DNA of 64,000 bases from assembly GCA_016288655.1 (NCBI GenBank), contig JAEEKX010000039.1, positions 1-64,000 of the forward strand, read 5' to 3'. The notes under the pieces were generated by a model. It was not told the DNA's origin. It searched no databases and was given only the letters and a program-made list of their open reading frames with translations. The translations under genes and the position numbers were made by a program. The stretch comes from Bacteroidales bacterium. Lineage in GTDB: Bacteria; Bacteroidota; Bacteroidia; Bacteroidales; WCHB1-69. This document shows positions 1-8,862 of this stretch, piece by piece. Numbering within the stretch: position 1 is the first letter of the stretch; every line of letters starts with the position of its first letter.

Positions 1-403
1 CGGCGTCGGTACCGGCGTTGGGTTCGGTAAGACCGAAAGCGCCGATCCACTCACCGGAGGCAAGTTTCGGGAGGTACTTCTGTTTCTGCTCCTCGGTGCC
101 GTGCTCCAAGATGGGAGCCATGCAGAGGGAGGTGTGAGCCGACACGATGACGCCGGTGGTGGCGCACACGCGGGAGAGTTCCTCCACGGCCATCGAGTAC
201 ATCTGGTTGGTGCCGCCCTGTCCGCCGTACTGTACGGGAATCGGAATGCCCATCACGCCGAGTTTGCCGAGCTTCTTCACGGTCTCGATCGGAAATTTCT
301 CTTCTTCGTCAACTTCCGCAGCCAGCGGCTTGACTTCGTTCACTGCAAATTCGCGAATCATCTGCAGGAACAACTCTTCTTTTTTTGATAAACTGAAATC
401 CAT
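1..403 (-). CDS. Acyl-CoA dehydrogenase, N-terminal part (truncated by window edge)
   Basis: Reverse-strand translation starts at CAT 401-403 and reads MDFSLSKKEELFLQMIREFAVNEVKPLAAEVDEEEKFPIETVKKLGKLGVMGIP...GAFGLTEPNAGTDA, typical of the acyl-CoA dehydrogenase N-terminal domain. Not in the ORF track because it runs off the edge. Confidence 0.88.
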   Translation of the reverse strand, partial: MDFSLSKKEELFLQMIREFAVNEVKPLAAEVDEEEKFPIETVKKLGKLGVMGIPIPVQYGGQGGTNQMYSMAVEELSRVCATTGVIVSAHTSLCMAPILEHGTEEQKQKYLPKLASGEWIGAFGLTEPNAGTDA

Positions 404-825
404 ATATCGTTTGGTTTGAATAATTTGTCGATAAAAAAAACGGCAGCAGACACCTCTTCACGCCCGATTTCCTTCGCTGCAAAACACGGGTGCAAAAGTA
501 ATAAAAAAAGTGGAACGAGCGATGACCCGCGACATAAAAAGAAGCGGAAGTTTTTACAGACAGGACAACCCACTTCAAGTTTGTCTTTCAGCGGCGGCAG
601 GTTTGCCGTAGTCGTATCCCCTACTTCTTTTGGACTCAACTGATAACGTTTTTTACTTCTCAATTACAAACACCCGCTACGCATTCTATCAGTTTGTAAA
701 ATTGCACATAAAAATAAATAACGCCCTCACATTCCGCGAATCCTTTCCCACTGGAATCGCAAACTTTATGGCAATAGAAATATCTCAAAACTTTTAAATC
801 AATACGATGATAAAAAAAATTCATG

Positions 826-833
826 TACTTTTG
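826..833 (+). promoter_or_regulatory. Putative Bacteroidota -7 promoter element (TACTTTTG, TAnnTTTG consensus)
   Basis: TACTTTTGC about 300 nt upstream of the 1132 ORF and about 120 nt upstream of a structured RNA region. Confidence 0.4.
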
Positions 834-950
834 CACGCCTGATTTATGTTAAAATGGCACTGTAGGCAAAAATCTGATGTGAAACCAAAACAGACATAAC
901 GCAAGAAAAGAAAAAAAATTAAAAAATAGATAGCACAACGCTCGATCATA

Positions 951-1099
951 GTCTTTTGGAACTTCGACACTTCTAACTTGTTTTCTGTGATTCAGCCGTG
1001 TATCCTGCCGCGTGGCGTGGATTCATATTGCTGTAATTGGAAAGCAAAGGTAGTCGAAGACCTCAAGAGACCGATGAAACATTGACTCCACGCTTTTTT
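951..1099 (+). ncRNA. Candidate structured RNA or 5' leader: long rod-like hairpin plus alternative terminator helix
   Basis: GUCUUUUG(951-958) pairs with CAAGAGAC(~1064-1071); CUUCGAC(962-968) with GUCGAAG(1053-1059). Further inner pairing: CUUGUUUUC with GAAAGCAAAG, GAUUCAGC with GCUGUAAUU, and apical GCC-GCGU-GGC. Alternative helix GCGUGGAUUC(1015-1024)/GACUCCACGC(1084-1093) is followed by U6 (1094-1099). Confidence 0.4.
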
Positions 1100-1131
1100 A
1101 TGTCAAAATCCAAACCAATTCATAAAAAAAT

Positions 1132-1620
1132 ATGAAAGTTAGACAGATTTTCAGGGCTGCGTTATGGGCAGTTCTTCTCCTGGGGGGAAAGTACCTCATG
1201 GCTCAAGAAAACACCAGCATCGGGATCATCGTCGTCAAGGACATCGACAGTGAGGATGCCGACCTCACCTACCAGAGCGCCGTCGTAAGCGACGACGTCT
1301 ATTCCGACGGCAAACTCATCATCGCGGCCGGCACACCCGTGATGATGGACATCCACTATGCCGACAACCACGGACTGGGAGTGCCCGGCGAGGTCTCCGC
1401 ACGACCCATCAGCACGACGGACATCTACAATCGCGTGCTCAAACTCGACGGCGCCACCATGAACCGCATAGGAAAGAGCCGGCGCGGTGCGGCCATCGGC
1501 TGCGGCGTCTTCTTCGGCATCGTCACCTTCCCCGTCGGACTGCTCTTCCTCTGCATCAAGGGGGCGGATGCCGAGATTCCCGAAGGCACACGCATGCTCG
1601 CCACAGTGAAACTGAATTAA
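1132..1620 (+). CDS. Hypothetical secreted or membrane protein (signal peptide, C-terminal hydrophobic segment)
   Basis: ORF track; MKVRQIFRAALWAVLLLGGKYLMAQ signal-like N-terminus, hydrophobic GCGVFFGIVTFPVGLLFLCIKG near the C-terminus. Confidence 0.7.
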   Translation: MKVRQIFRAALWAVLLLGGKYLMAQENTSIGIIVVKDIDSEDADLTYQSAVVSDDVYSDGKLIIAAGTPVMMDIHYADNHGLGVPGEVSARPISTTDIYNRVLKLDGATMNRIGKSRRGAAIGCGVFFGIVTFPVGLLFLCIKGADAEIPEGTRMLATVKLN

Positions 1621-1626
1621 CCCATT

Positions 1627-2082
1627 GTGAAACCCATCATGAATTTTACGATGAAAAAAACGCTTTTTTTTACCGCTTTGCTGTTGTGCACGGTCATTTC
1701 GAAAGCACAGAACATCCCCGCCGGCGCCGTGCTGGTTCCCGGCACCAAAGCCCTTTACGTGACCACCTACGACGAGCCCTCCAAGATGATGCGCTCCCCC
1801 GCCATCTGCGCCTGCGCGATCAAAGGCGACGGCTGGCGACTCCCCACCGTCAATGAACTACAGATCATCTACAGCCACCGCTACGAGATGGACTTCGCGG
1901 AGAGCACCTACTGGACGGGCGAGAAGGTGAACGGCGACTTCCGGTTCTACGCCCTGAACTTCAGGAACGGCAAACTGAGTGAGGCGAAATACGACAGGTA
2001 CTATTTCGTACGGTGCGTATGGACGTCCACCCCGCCGCCTTACATGCCCGGCACTTCCCAGCCCCAACAGCAAAACTATTAA
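1627..2082 (+). CDS. DUF1566/Lcl-like domain protein, short paralog
   Basis: Signal peptide, then AVLVPGTKALYV...GDGWRLPTVNELQIIY...YWTGEKV...FVRCVW. Probable start at the internal ATG MKKTLFFTALLL. Confidence 0.75.
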   Translation: MKPIMNFTMKKTLFFTALLLCTVISKAQNIPAGAVLVPGTKALYVTTYDEPSKMMRSPAICACAIKGDGWRLPTVNELQIIYSHRYEMDFAESTYWTGEKVNGDFRFYALNFRNGKLSEAKYDRYYFVRCVWTSTPPPYMPGTSQPQQQNY

Positions 2083-2110
2083 CCATTTTTTATAATAATT
2101 TTCAAAAAAA

Positions 2111-3304
2111 ATGAAAAAAAACGCCATTCTCCTGCTCCTGCTGTGCAGCATCAGCACCCTTTTCGCTCAAAATGAAAACCCGTCCGTCGTTCCCGCCAAT
2201 GCAGTGTTGGTTCCCGGAACCCAACAACTTTACGTGGCCTCCCAGGACGAGTTCAGTTTCATGATGCGCAACGCCGCCGTGAGCGCCTGCGAGGCCAAAG
2301 GCGACGGCTGGCGCCTTCCCACCGTCAACGAACTTCAGGTCATCTACGTTTACCGCTACAGGTTGGACTTCATGGAAGCCCGCTATTGGTCCGACGACAA
2401 AGTGCACGGAGAGTACAAATTCTACGATCTGAACTTCAAGAACTATAAAATCTCCGCCTCCCCTTACACCCGCGAAAACCGCGTGCGCTGCGTCTGGACA
2501 CCCACCTCCGCAAGCTCAGCCACTGGCGAAAACCAACAACAACAACAAACCCAGCCGCAAGCACAACCACAACCACAACCACAACCACAACCACAGCAAC
2601 AACCACAGCAACAACCACAGCAGCAGCAACAGCAGCAGCAACAGCAGCAGCAACAGCAGCCACAGCAACAACCGCAGCAACAACCGCAATACCAGCCGAA
2701 TCCGAACAACGGCTACAAAGCATACGTGGCGCCCTACACCCATGCCGTGGGTGTCTCGATGGGCAGCATGTTCGGCTTCTCCTACAAACGGATGGACGGC
2801 CACTTCGCCTTCACCCTCGATCTGGGCACCAAATTCACCATCGGCAGTGGCGTGGCCTACAACTTCCTGCCCTCATGGTACTACCTTGACTACGAAAACT
2901 ACGTGTACTTTGACGGGGTAAGGCCCCTGCGAGGCATGGTCTCCACGGTGGAACTCAACATCAATTTTCTGCGGCAGGACCGTTTCGCTACGGGTCTGTA
3001 CGGCATCATTGGCGGCGGCCCCACCATCGGCTACTGCTGGAGCCAATGGAACGGTCCCTTAGACAATTTCTACGTCTCTACTTATGGCTACGATTACCCT
3101 GACTATTACTGGTGTTTCGACAACAGTTTCAACACCGGCAAGGCGGGCTTAGGACTGCTGTTGGGGTTGGAGTACAAGTTCGATATCCCGTTATCCTTAC
3201 AAGCCGATTTCCGTCCCGCCTGCGGCCTGCTTTTCGCCCGGAATTTCGTCGCTCCCTACTTCGATTGGGGCCTCAATTTGGCGATTCGTTACACCATTGA
3301 TTAA
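2111..3304 (+). CDS. DUF1566-like domain + Q/PQ-rich linker + C-terminal beta-barrel-like domain
   Basis: N-terminal half is paralogous to 1627..2082 (GDGWRLPTVNELQVIY). A polyQ/PQ tract is followed by an aromatic-rich alternating C-terminus ending DWGLNLAIRYTID. Confidence 0.8.
   Translation: MKKNAILLLLLCSISTLFAQNENPSVVPANAVLVPGTQQLYVASQDEFSFMMRNAAVSACEAKGDGWRLPTVNELQVIYVYRYRLDFMEARYWSDDKVHGEYKFYDLNFKNYKISASPYTRENRVRCVWTPTSASSATGENQQQQQTQPQAQPQPQPQPQPQQQPQQQPQQQQQQQQQQQQQQPQQQPQQQPQYQPNPNNGYKAYVAPYTHAVGVSMGSMFGFSYKRMDGHFAFTLDLGTKFTIGSGVAYNFLPSWYYLDYENYVYFDGVRPLRGMVSTVELNINFLRQDRFATGLYGIIGGGPTIGYCWSQWNGPLDNFYVSTYGYDYPDYYWCFDNSFNTGKAGLGLLLGLEYKFDIPLSLQADFRPACGLLFARNFVAPYFDWGLNLAIRYTID
2534..2690 (+). 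repeat. Low-complexity CAA/CAG/CCA/CCG microsatellite-like tract encoding Q5..(PQ)n..Qn
   Basis: caacaacaacaacaa...caaccacaaccacaacc...cagcagcaacagcagcagcaacagcag read directly. Confidence 0.95.
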
Positions 3305-3443
3305 AAAAGACCGCATCTCATCCAACGGACTTCACGTTTATACATCCATAGAAAAATTTTTATAAAATATTAACACATAATAAATTGAATTATTAAGCAA
3401 GAGAATTCCAGGGTTATTTTACTTCCATTGAATAATTTTTTTG

Positions 3444-3451
3444 TAATTTTG
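3444..3451 (+). promoter_or_regulatory. Putative -7 element TAATTTTG(C)
   Basis: TAnnTTTGC about 60 nt upstream of the ATG at 3512. Confidence 0.4.
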
Positions 3452-3511
3452 CAAGCGAAAACAACGAGTCAATCGTTGCATTGATGACTTGAATTTATCG
3501 CATTTTTTACA

Positions 3512-4768
3512 ATGAATTATAAAAAATCAATTTCCCTGTTTCTGTTCCTCCTGTCGGCACTGATGCTGAATGCCCAGGAGGGCCGTTTTGTGGAGCGCGT
3601 GTTCTCCGACATCCGCGTCACCACGGAGATTCCCTATTCCGAAGCCGCGTTGGTTTACGAGGACGAACCGGAGACGCTCTATTTCGACCTTTACGAGCCG
3701 GAGGGCGACACGATGGCGCGGCGGCCGTTAGTCATCACCATCTTCGGCGGAGCCTTCGTCGCCGGCAACCGCTCGTGGTGCGACATGGTGGCCTTCGCCG
3801 ATTCGCTCAGCCACTATGGCTACGTGGTCGCCTCCATCGACTACCGCCTCATCGGCATCATCCACATCAACGAAACCAACTTCATCCGCGGGGCCTACGC
3901 CGGAGCACAAGACGTGAGCGCCGCCATCCGCTTCTTCAAAGGCAATGCCGACACCTACCGCATCGACACCAGCCAGATCTTCCTCCTCGGCAACTCCGCC
4001 GGCACCATCGCCGCCATGCACGCCCTCTGGATGGACGACGACGAGCGGCCCGCAGAGACCTTCTTCGACGAAGGCGGTCTTTTCGGCATCGGCGGCCACT
4101 CTGACCTCGGCGGCGTCCACTCCTCCGGCTATCCCGAATACCTCTCCTACTCCCCCTCCGTCGCCGGTATCATCGCCCAGTGGGGCGGCGTGCTCGACAC
4201 TACCATCATCGACCCCGACGACAACACCCCCATCTGCCTCCTCCACGGCACCGCCGACGAGACCGTTCCCTTCCTCTCCGGCACCCCTTACGGCAGTTCC
4301 TTCTTCGGCATCTCCGGCCTGGTCCTCCCCAATCTCTTCGGCTCCTACTTCATCGACCGCCGCCTCTCGCACTTCGGCATCGACCACGAACTGCACGTCT
4401 TCGAAGGCAAGGAACACTGCTTCTACATCGAAGGCACCTCCACCCTGCTACCCGAGGAACTCAATACCTGCTTCCGCATCGCCATCAACTTTATGTCTCA
4501 ACGCAACCACTACATTATCAATAATATACAAGATCTCGAAACGGCTACGATTGGCGTTTTCCCCAACCCCGCATCCCAGGAAATCACCTTCACACTCCCC
4601 AATCCTTCCGACAACTACCAATATCAGTTGTTTGACGCAACCGGCCGTGTCCTCCTTGCCGGTGAGAATCAAAACCGACTCGACATCGCCCATCTCCAAC
4701 CTGGAATTTACCTGCTTCTGGTCATACAGGACGGCCGGAATTATGAAGCCAAAATCATAAAATCGTAG
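3512..4768 (+). CDS. Secreted alpha/beta-hydrolase (carboxylesterase-like) with T9SS C-terminal sorting domain
   Basis: FGGAF oxyanion-type motif, GNSAG nucleophile elbow, late His (GKEHCFY). C-terminus FPNPASQEITFTLP...YQLFDATGRVLL...LQPGIYLLLVIQDGRNYEAKIIKS is a type-A sorting domain. Confidence 0.85.
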   Translation: MNYKKSISLFLFLLSALMLNAQEGRFVERVFSDIRVTTEIPYSEAALVYEDEPETLYFDLYEPEGDTMARRPLVITIFGGAFVAGNRSWCDMVAFADSLSHYGYVVASIDYRLIGIIHINETNFIRGAYAGAQDVSAAIRFFKGNADTYRIDTSQIFLLGNSAGTIAAMHALWMDDDERPAETFFDEGGLFGIGGHSDLGGVHSSGYPEYLSYSPSVAGIIAQWGGVLDTTIIDPDDNTPICLLHGTADETVPFLSGTPYGSSFFGISGLVLPNLFGSYFIDRRLSHFGIDHELHVFEGKEHCFYIEGTSTLLPEELNTCFRIAINFMSQRNHYIINNIQDLETATIGVFPNPASQEITFTLPNPSDNYQYQLFDATGRVLLAGENQNRLDIAHLQPGIYLLLVIQDGRNYEAKIIKS

Positions 4769-4925
4769 TTTTTTTCCAGATGAGATAAAATCAGATATGT
4801 TTGAACATTAACTATTTATGAATTACAACCACTGTTAAAACAACATCGGTTGCATAAATAGATGTTTTTTTTCAAACAGGAACAAATCATTTAAAAAATA
4901 CCCTTTTTTCTATAAAAAATTTTCG

Positions 4926-4933
4926 TACATTTG
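4926..4933 (+). promoter_or_regulatory. Putative -7 element TACATTTG(C)
   Basis: TAnnTTTGC about 100 nt upstream of the ATG at 5031. Confidence 0.5.
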
Positions 4934-5030
4934 CAGCCGATTTGGAATGTCGGAAAGTGGCGTGTTTTCAACACTTTGCGGCGGCCAAATCGGCAAATTT
5001 CGTATTGTAAACATCCAAAAAGACAAGCAC

Positions 5031-6590
5031 ATGACAATGCAAGAGAAAATCAACGAGCTACTGGCACTCAGGGAGAAGGCCCGCACCGCCGGCGGCGAGA
5101 AGCGCATCGAGAAGCAGCACGCCCAGGGCAAGTACACCGCCCGCGAGCGTATCGCCAAGTTCTTGGACGAAGGCAGCTTCGAAGAGTTCGACATGTTCGC
5201 CACCCACCGCTGCCACAACTTCGGTATGGAAAAGGACACCCCCCTCACCGACGGCGTCATCACCGGTTACGGCACCGTCGATGGCCGCTTGGTTTTCGTA
5301 TATTCCCAAGACTTCACCGTCTCCGGCGGCTCCCTCTCCGAAACCGTCGCCAACAAGATCTGCAAGGTCCTCGACCAAGCCATGAAGATGGGCGCACCCG
5401 TCATCGGTTTCAACGACTCCGGCGGCGCCCGCATCCAGGAAGGCGTCAACTCCCTCGCCGGCTACGCCGAGATCTTCCAGCGCAACATCCTCGCCTCGGG
5501 CGTCGTGCCGCAAATTTCCGCCATCTTCGGCCCCTGCGCCGGCGGCGCCGTCTATTCCCCCGCCCTCACCGACTTCATCATGATGACCAAGAACACCAGT
5601 TACATGTTCGTCACCGGCCCCAAGGTCGTCAAAACCGTCACCAACGAAGTCGTCTCCGTCGAAGACCTCGGCGGCGCATCCGTCCACTCCACCAAATCCG
5701 GCGTCGCCTCCTTCGCCGTCGATAACGAAGACGAAGGTATCGCCATGATCCGCCAACTGCTCAGCTTCCTCCCCTCCAACAACATGGAAGAGGCCCCGCG
5801 CATGGAGTGCAACGACCCCGTCAACCGCCTCGACGACGTGCTCAACCAACTCATCCCCGAGAACCCCAACAAGCCCTACGACGTCAAGAACGTCATCCAC
5901 AGCATCATCGATAACGGCGAGTTCCTCGAGGTCCAACCCAACTACGCCAAGAACATCGTCGTCGGCTTCGCCCGCTTCAACGGCATCTCCGTCGGTATCG
6001 TCGCCAACCAGCCCGGCTGGCTCGCCGGCGTGCTCGACATCAACGCCTCCCGCAAGGGCGCGCGCTTCGTCCGCTTCTGCGACGCCTTCAACATCCCGCT
6101 CGTCACCCTCGTCGATGTCCCCGGATTCCTCCCCGGTACCGGCCAAGAGTACGGCGGCATCATCCTCCACGGCGCAAAACTGCTCTACGCCTACGGTGAA
6201 GCCACCGTGCCCAAAGTCACCGTCATCCTCCGCAAGGACTACGGCGGCGCCTACTGCGTGATGAGCTCCAAACACCTCCGTGGCGACATCAACTACGCCT
6301 GGCCGACCGCCGAGATCGCCGTCATGGGCGGCAAGGGCGCTGTCGAAATCCTCTACAGCAAGGACGTCAAGAACATCGAAGATCCTGAAAAGAAGGCCGA
6401 CTACCTCAACGAGAAGGAAGCCGAATACACCCAGGCCTTCGCCAACCCCTACGTGGCCGCCAAATACGGCTACATCGACGACGTCATCGAGCCGCGCAAC
6501 ACCCGTTTCCGCGTCATCCGCGCCCTGGAGTCCCTGCGTACCAAACGCCTCCAGAACCCCGCCAAGAAACACGACAACCTCCCGCTCTAA
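5031..6590 (+). CDS. mmdA: Acyl-CoA carboxylase/decarboxylase carboxyltransferase subunit (methylmalonyl-CoA decarboxylase alpha / propionyl-CoA carboxylase beta)
   Basis: [101 protein letters not shown]. Start chosen at [10 protein letters not shown] rather than the ORF-track start 4947. Confidence 0.93.
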   Translation: MTMQEKINELLALREKARTAGGEKRIEKQHAQGKYTARERIAKFLDEGSFEEFDMFATHRCHNFGMEKDTPLTDGVITGYGTVDGRLVFVYSQDFTVSGGSLSETVANKICKVLDQAMKMGAPVIGFNDSGGARIQEGVNSLAGYAEIFQRNILASGVVPQISAIFGPCAGGAVYSPALTDFIMMTKNTSYMFVTGPKVVKTVTNEVVSVEDLGGASVHSTKSGVASFAVDNEDEGIAMIRQLLSFLPSNNMEEAPRMECNDPVNRLDDVLNQLIPENPNKPYDVKNVIHSIIDNGEFLEVQPNYAKNIVVGFARFNGISVGIVANQPGWLAGVLDINASRKGARFVRFCDAFNIPLVTLVDVPGFLPGTGQEYGGIILHGAKLLYAYGEATVPKVTVILRKDYGGAYCVMSSKHLRGDINYAWPTAEIAVMGGKGAVEILYSKDVKNIEDPEKKADYLNEKEAEYTQAFANPYVAAKYGYIDDVIEPRNTRFRVIRALESLRTKRLQNPAKKHDNLPL

Positions 6591-6608
6591 CCTTTTAAGC
6601 GTCTTACA

Positions 6609-7634
6609 ATGAAGAAATTACTATTCGCCTGTCTGTCCCTCGTCCTGGCCCTCTGCGTCATTCCCGCCACCGGCCAGACCATCGTGGACCTGAGACTGAA
6701 CGAAATCCTCGTCAAGAACAACAACAACCTCAATGACGAGTACGGCAACCACCCCGCCTGGGTCGAGGTCTTCAACACCTCCTTCAACTCCGTGAACATC
6801 GGTGGGTGCTTCCTCACCGACGACACCACCGGCCTCGCCGCCGCACAGAAGGACAAGGAAGCCCTCAACACCTTCAAGGCCTCCTGCTACCACATCCCCA
6901 CCGGCGACCCCACCACGCTCATCCAACAGCGTAGTTGCCTCGTATTCTACCTCGACGGGAAAGCCGACCTCGGCACCTTCCACGTCAGTTTCACCCCCGA
7001 CCACTCCAACTACATCGCCCTCATCGGCTCCGACGGCAAAACCCTCCTCGACATCATGTTCTTCCCCGAGAGCATCCGCGAGAAGGAAGTCTCCTTCGGC
7101 TGCCAAAAGGACGGTGTGGTCGCCGACAACCGCGACAACTCCGTGCTCGCCAAGAAGAACAATCAGGACCTGCGCACTACGCTCAAGCACTACACACCCG
7201 GCTCCAACAACCATGTGCTCGCCGGCGAAAGCAAGGCCGACAAACTCATCCAAAACGACCCCTACGGCATCATGATGGCCCTCATGTCCATGTTCATCGT
7301 CTTCACCGTTTTGGTCGTCATCTTCTTCGTGCTCAAGATCTTCGCCCACTTCGCCACCAAGCAGAACAACAAGAATGCACAGCCCAAGGCCGCCCCCGCC
7401 CCCAAAGCAGCAGCAGCCACCGGCAAACCCTCCGACGAAGAACTCGCCGCCATCACCCTCGCCCTCGACAAGGCTGGCGTCGGCGCCAACGACGAAGAGA
7501 TCGCAGCCATCTCGCTCGCCCTCTTCCTCTACCTCGACACCCAACACGACCAAGAGAGCGAAGTCATCACCTTCAACAACACTCCGTCGCACTGGGGCGG
7601 CAAACAGTTCAACTTCAAACAGGATCCCAGATAA
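6609..7634 (+). CDS. OadG-family decarboxylase gamma-like subunit with N-terminal lamin-tail-domain-like segment
   Basis: Signal peptide; LNEILVKNNNNLNDEYGNHPAWVEVFNTSFNSVNIGGCFLTDD resembles LTD; then TM segment MSMFIVFTVLVVIFFVLKIFAHFA and an Ala/Pro-rich tail with EELAAITLAL repeats as in OadG. Confidence 0.75.
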   Translation: MKKLLFACLSLVLALCVIPATGQTIVDLRLNEILVKNNNNLNDEYGNHPAWVEVFNTSFNSVNIGGCFLTDDTTGLAAAQKDKEALNTFKASCYHIPTGDPTTLIQQRSCLVFYLDGKADLGTFHVSFTPDHSNYIALIGSDGKTLLDIMFFPESIREKEVSFGCQKDGVVADNRDNSVLAKKNNQDLRTTLKHYTPGSNNHVLAGESKADKLIQNDPYGIMMALMSMFIVFTVLVVIFFVLKIFAHFATKQNNKNAQPKAAPAPKAAAATGKPSDEELAAITLALDKAGVGANDEEIAAISLALFLYLDTQHDQESEVITFNNTPSHWGGKQFNFKQDPR

Positions 7635-7667
7635 TTTTTTAGAATCATCCATTAAAAAACAGATAAA

Positions 7668-8126
7668 ATGAAAAACTACAAGTTCAAAATCAACGGCAAT
7701 GAATATTCCGTCGATATCGTCAATATCGAAGAGAACAAGGCCCAAGTCGAAGTCAACGGCAAGGCGTACGAAGTCGAGATGGACATGAGCGGCATCAAGG
7801 TTCCCGCCGCCCCGAAGGCAGCCCCGAGAGTGGCTCCCGTCGCTGCAGCCGCAGCTCCTGTCGCCGCAGCCCCTGCCGCCGCCCCGGCTCCCGCTCCCGC
7901 CGCTTCCGGCGCCGGAATGCAGGTCAAATCCCCCCTCCCGGGCACCGTCCTCAACATTATGGTCCATGAAGGCGACACCGTCACCGCCGGTCAACACCTC
8001 ATCCTCCTCGAAGCCATGAAGATGGAAAACAACATCGACGCCCCCAAAGCCGGTAAGGTCACCAACATCCGCGTCAAAGACCGCGATGCCGTCATGGAAG
8101 GCGACCTTCTGCTCACCATCGAATAA
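7668..8126 (+). CDS. mmdC: Biotin carboxyl carrier subunit of the decarboxylase/carboxylase
   Basis: Ala/Pro linker, then VKSPLPGTVLNIMVHEGDTVTAGQHLILLEAMKMENNI with the AMKM biotinylation motif. Confidence 0.92.
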   Translation: MKNYKFKINGNEYSVDIVNIEENKAQVEVNGKAYEVEMDMSGIKVPAAPKAAPRVAPVAAAAAPVAAAPAAAPAPAPAASGAGMQVKSPLPGTVLNIMVHEGDTVTAGQHLILLEAMKMENNIDAPKAGKVTNIRVKDRDAVMEGDLLLTIE

Positions 8127-8146
8127 TTATTTTCAACACACTTATA

Positions 8147-8192
8147 ATGAAGAAATTGAAGATGCTCGCACTTTGATTTCTTCATTTTTTTT
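8147..8192 (+). terminator. Intrinsic terminator
   Basis: ATGAAGAAAT(8147-8156)/ATTTCTTCAT(8176-8185) perfect 10-bp inverted repeat running into T8 (8185-8192). Confidence 0.75.
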
Positions 8193-8195
8193 GCC

Positions 8196-8843
8196 ATGAT
8201 AGAAGTCAAATCCCTCAACAAAAGTTACGGCACCCTTCAGGTGCTCAAAGAGATCAATCTCCGGGTGGAAGACTCCGCCGTGGTCTCCATCGTCGGTGCC
8301 TCCGGAGCCGGCAAATCAACCCTGCTCCACCTCATCGGCACCCTCGACCGCCCCGACAGCGGACAGGTGCTCATCGACGGCACCGACATCTTCGCCCTCA
8401 ACGACACCGATCAGGCCGCCTACCGCAACCGGAACATCGGATTCGTCTTCCAGTTCCACCACCTGCTACCGGAGTTCACCGCCGCCGAGAACGTGGCCCT
8501 GCCCGCCATGATCGCCGGCCAGAGCCACGCCGACGCCCTCAAGCGCGCCCACGAATTGCTCGACTTCCTCAACCTCGGCGACCGCCTCAACCACAAGCCG
8601 TCGCAACTCTCCGGCGGCGAACAACAACGCGTCGCCGTCGCCCGCGCCCTCGCCAACAACCCCAAAATCGTCCTCGCCGACGAACCCTCCGGCAACCTCG
8701 ACACCCAAAACGCCCGCAAACTCCACCAACTCTTCTTCGACCTCCGCGACCAGTTCCACCAAACCTTCGTCGTCGTCACCCACAACCCCGAACTCGCCAC
8801 CCTCGCCGATAAGACCTTCGAAATCAAAGACGGAAGACTGTAA
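8196..8843 (+). CDS. lolD: ABC transporter ATP-binding protein, LolD family
   Basis: Walker A GASGAGKST, signature LSGGEQQRVAVARAL, Walker B VLADEPSGNLD, FVFQFHHLLPEFTAAENV typical of LolD. Confidence 0.9.
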   Translation: MIEVKSLNKSYGTLQVLKEINLRVEDSAVVSIVGASGAGKSTLLHLIGTLDRPDSGQVLIDGTDIFALNDTDQAAYRNRNIGFVFQFHHLLPEFTAAENVALPAMIAGQSHADALKRAHELLDFLNLGDRLNHKPSQLSGGEQQRVAVARALANNPKIVLADEPSGNLDTQNARKLHQLFFDLRDQFHQTFVVVTHNPELATLADKTFEIKDGRL

Positions 8844-8862
8844 TCCTCTTCATAAAAATCCC

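Noticed and set aside
309-663. Minus-strand ORFs 309..578 and 358..663 and plus-strand 416..643
   Set aside because: Intergenic or antisense to the acyl-CoA dehydrogenase start; no recognisable features.
2436-2803. Minus-strand Cys-, Leu- or Val-rich ORFs opposite the polyQ tract
   Set aside because: Low-complexity translations (C/G, V/A, L/W runs) are artefacts of the CAA/CAG repeat.
5058-6572. 504-aa minus-strand ORF opposite mmdA
   Set aside because: Shadow ORF of a codon-biased gene; D/E/V/G-rich nonsense translation. mmdA on the other strand is unambiguous.
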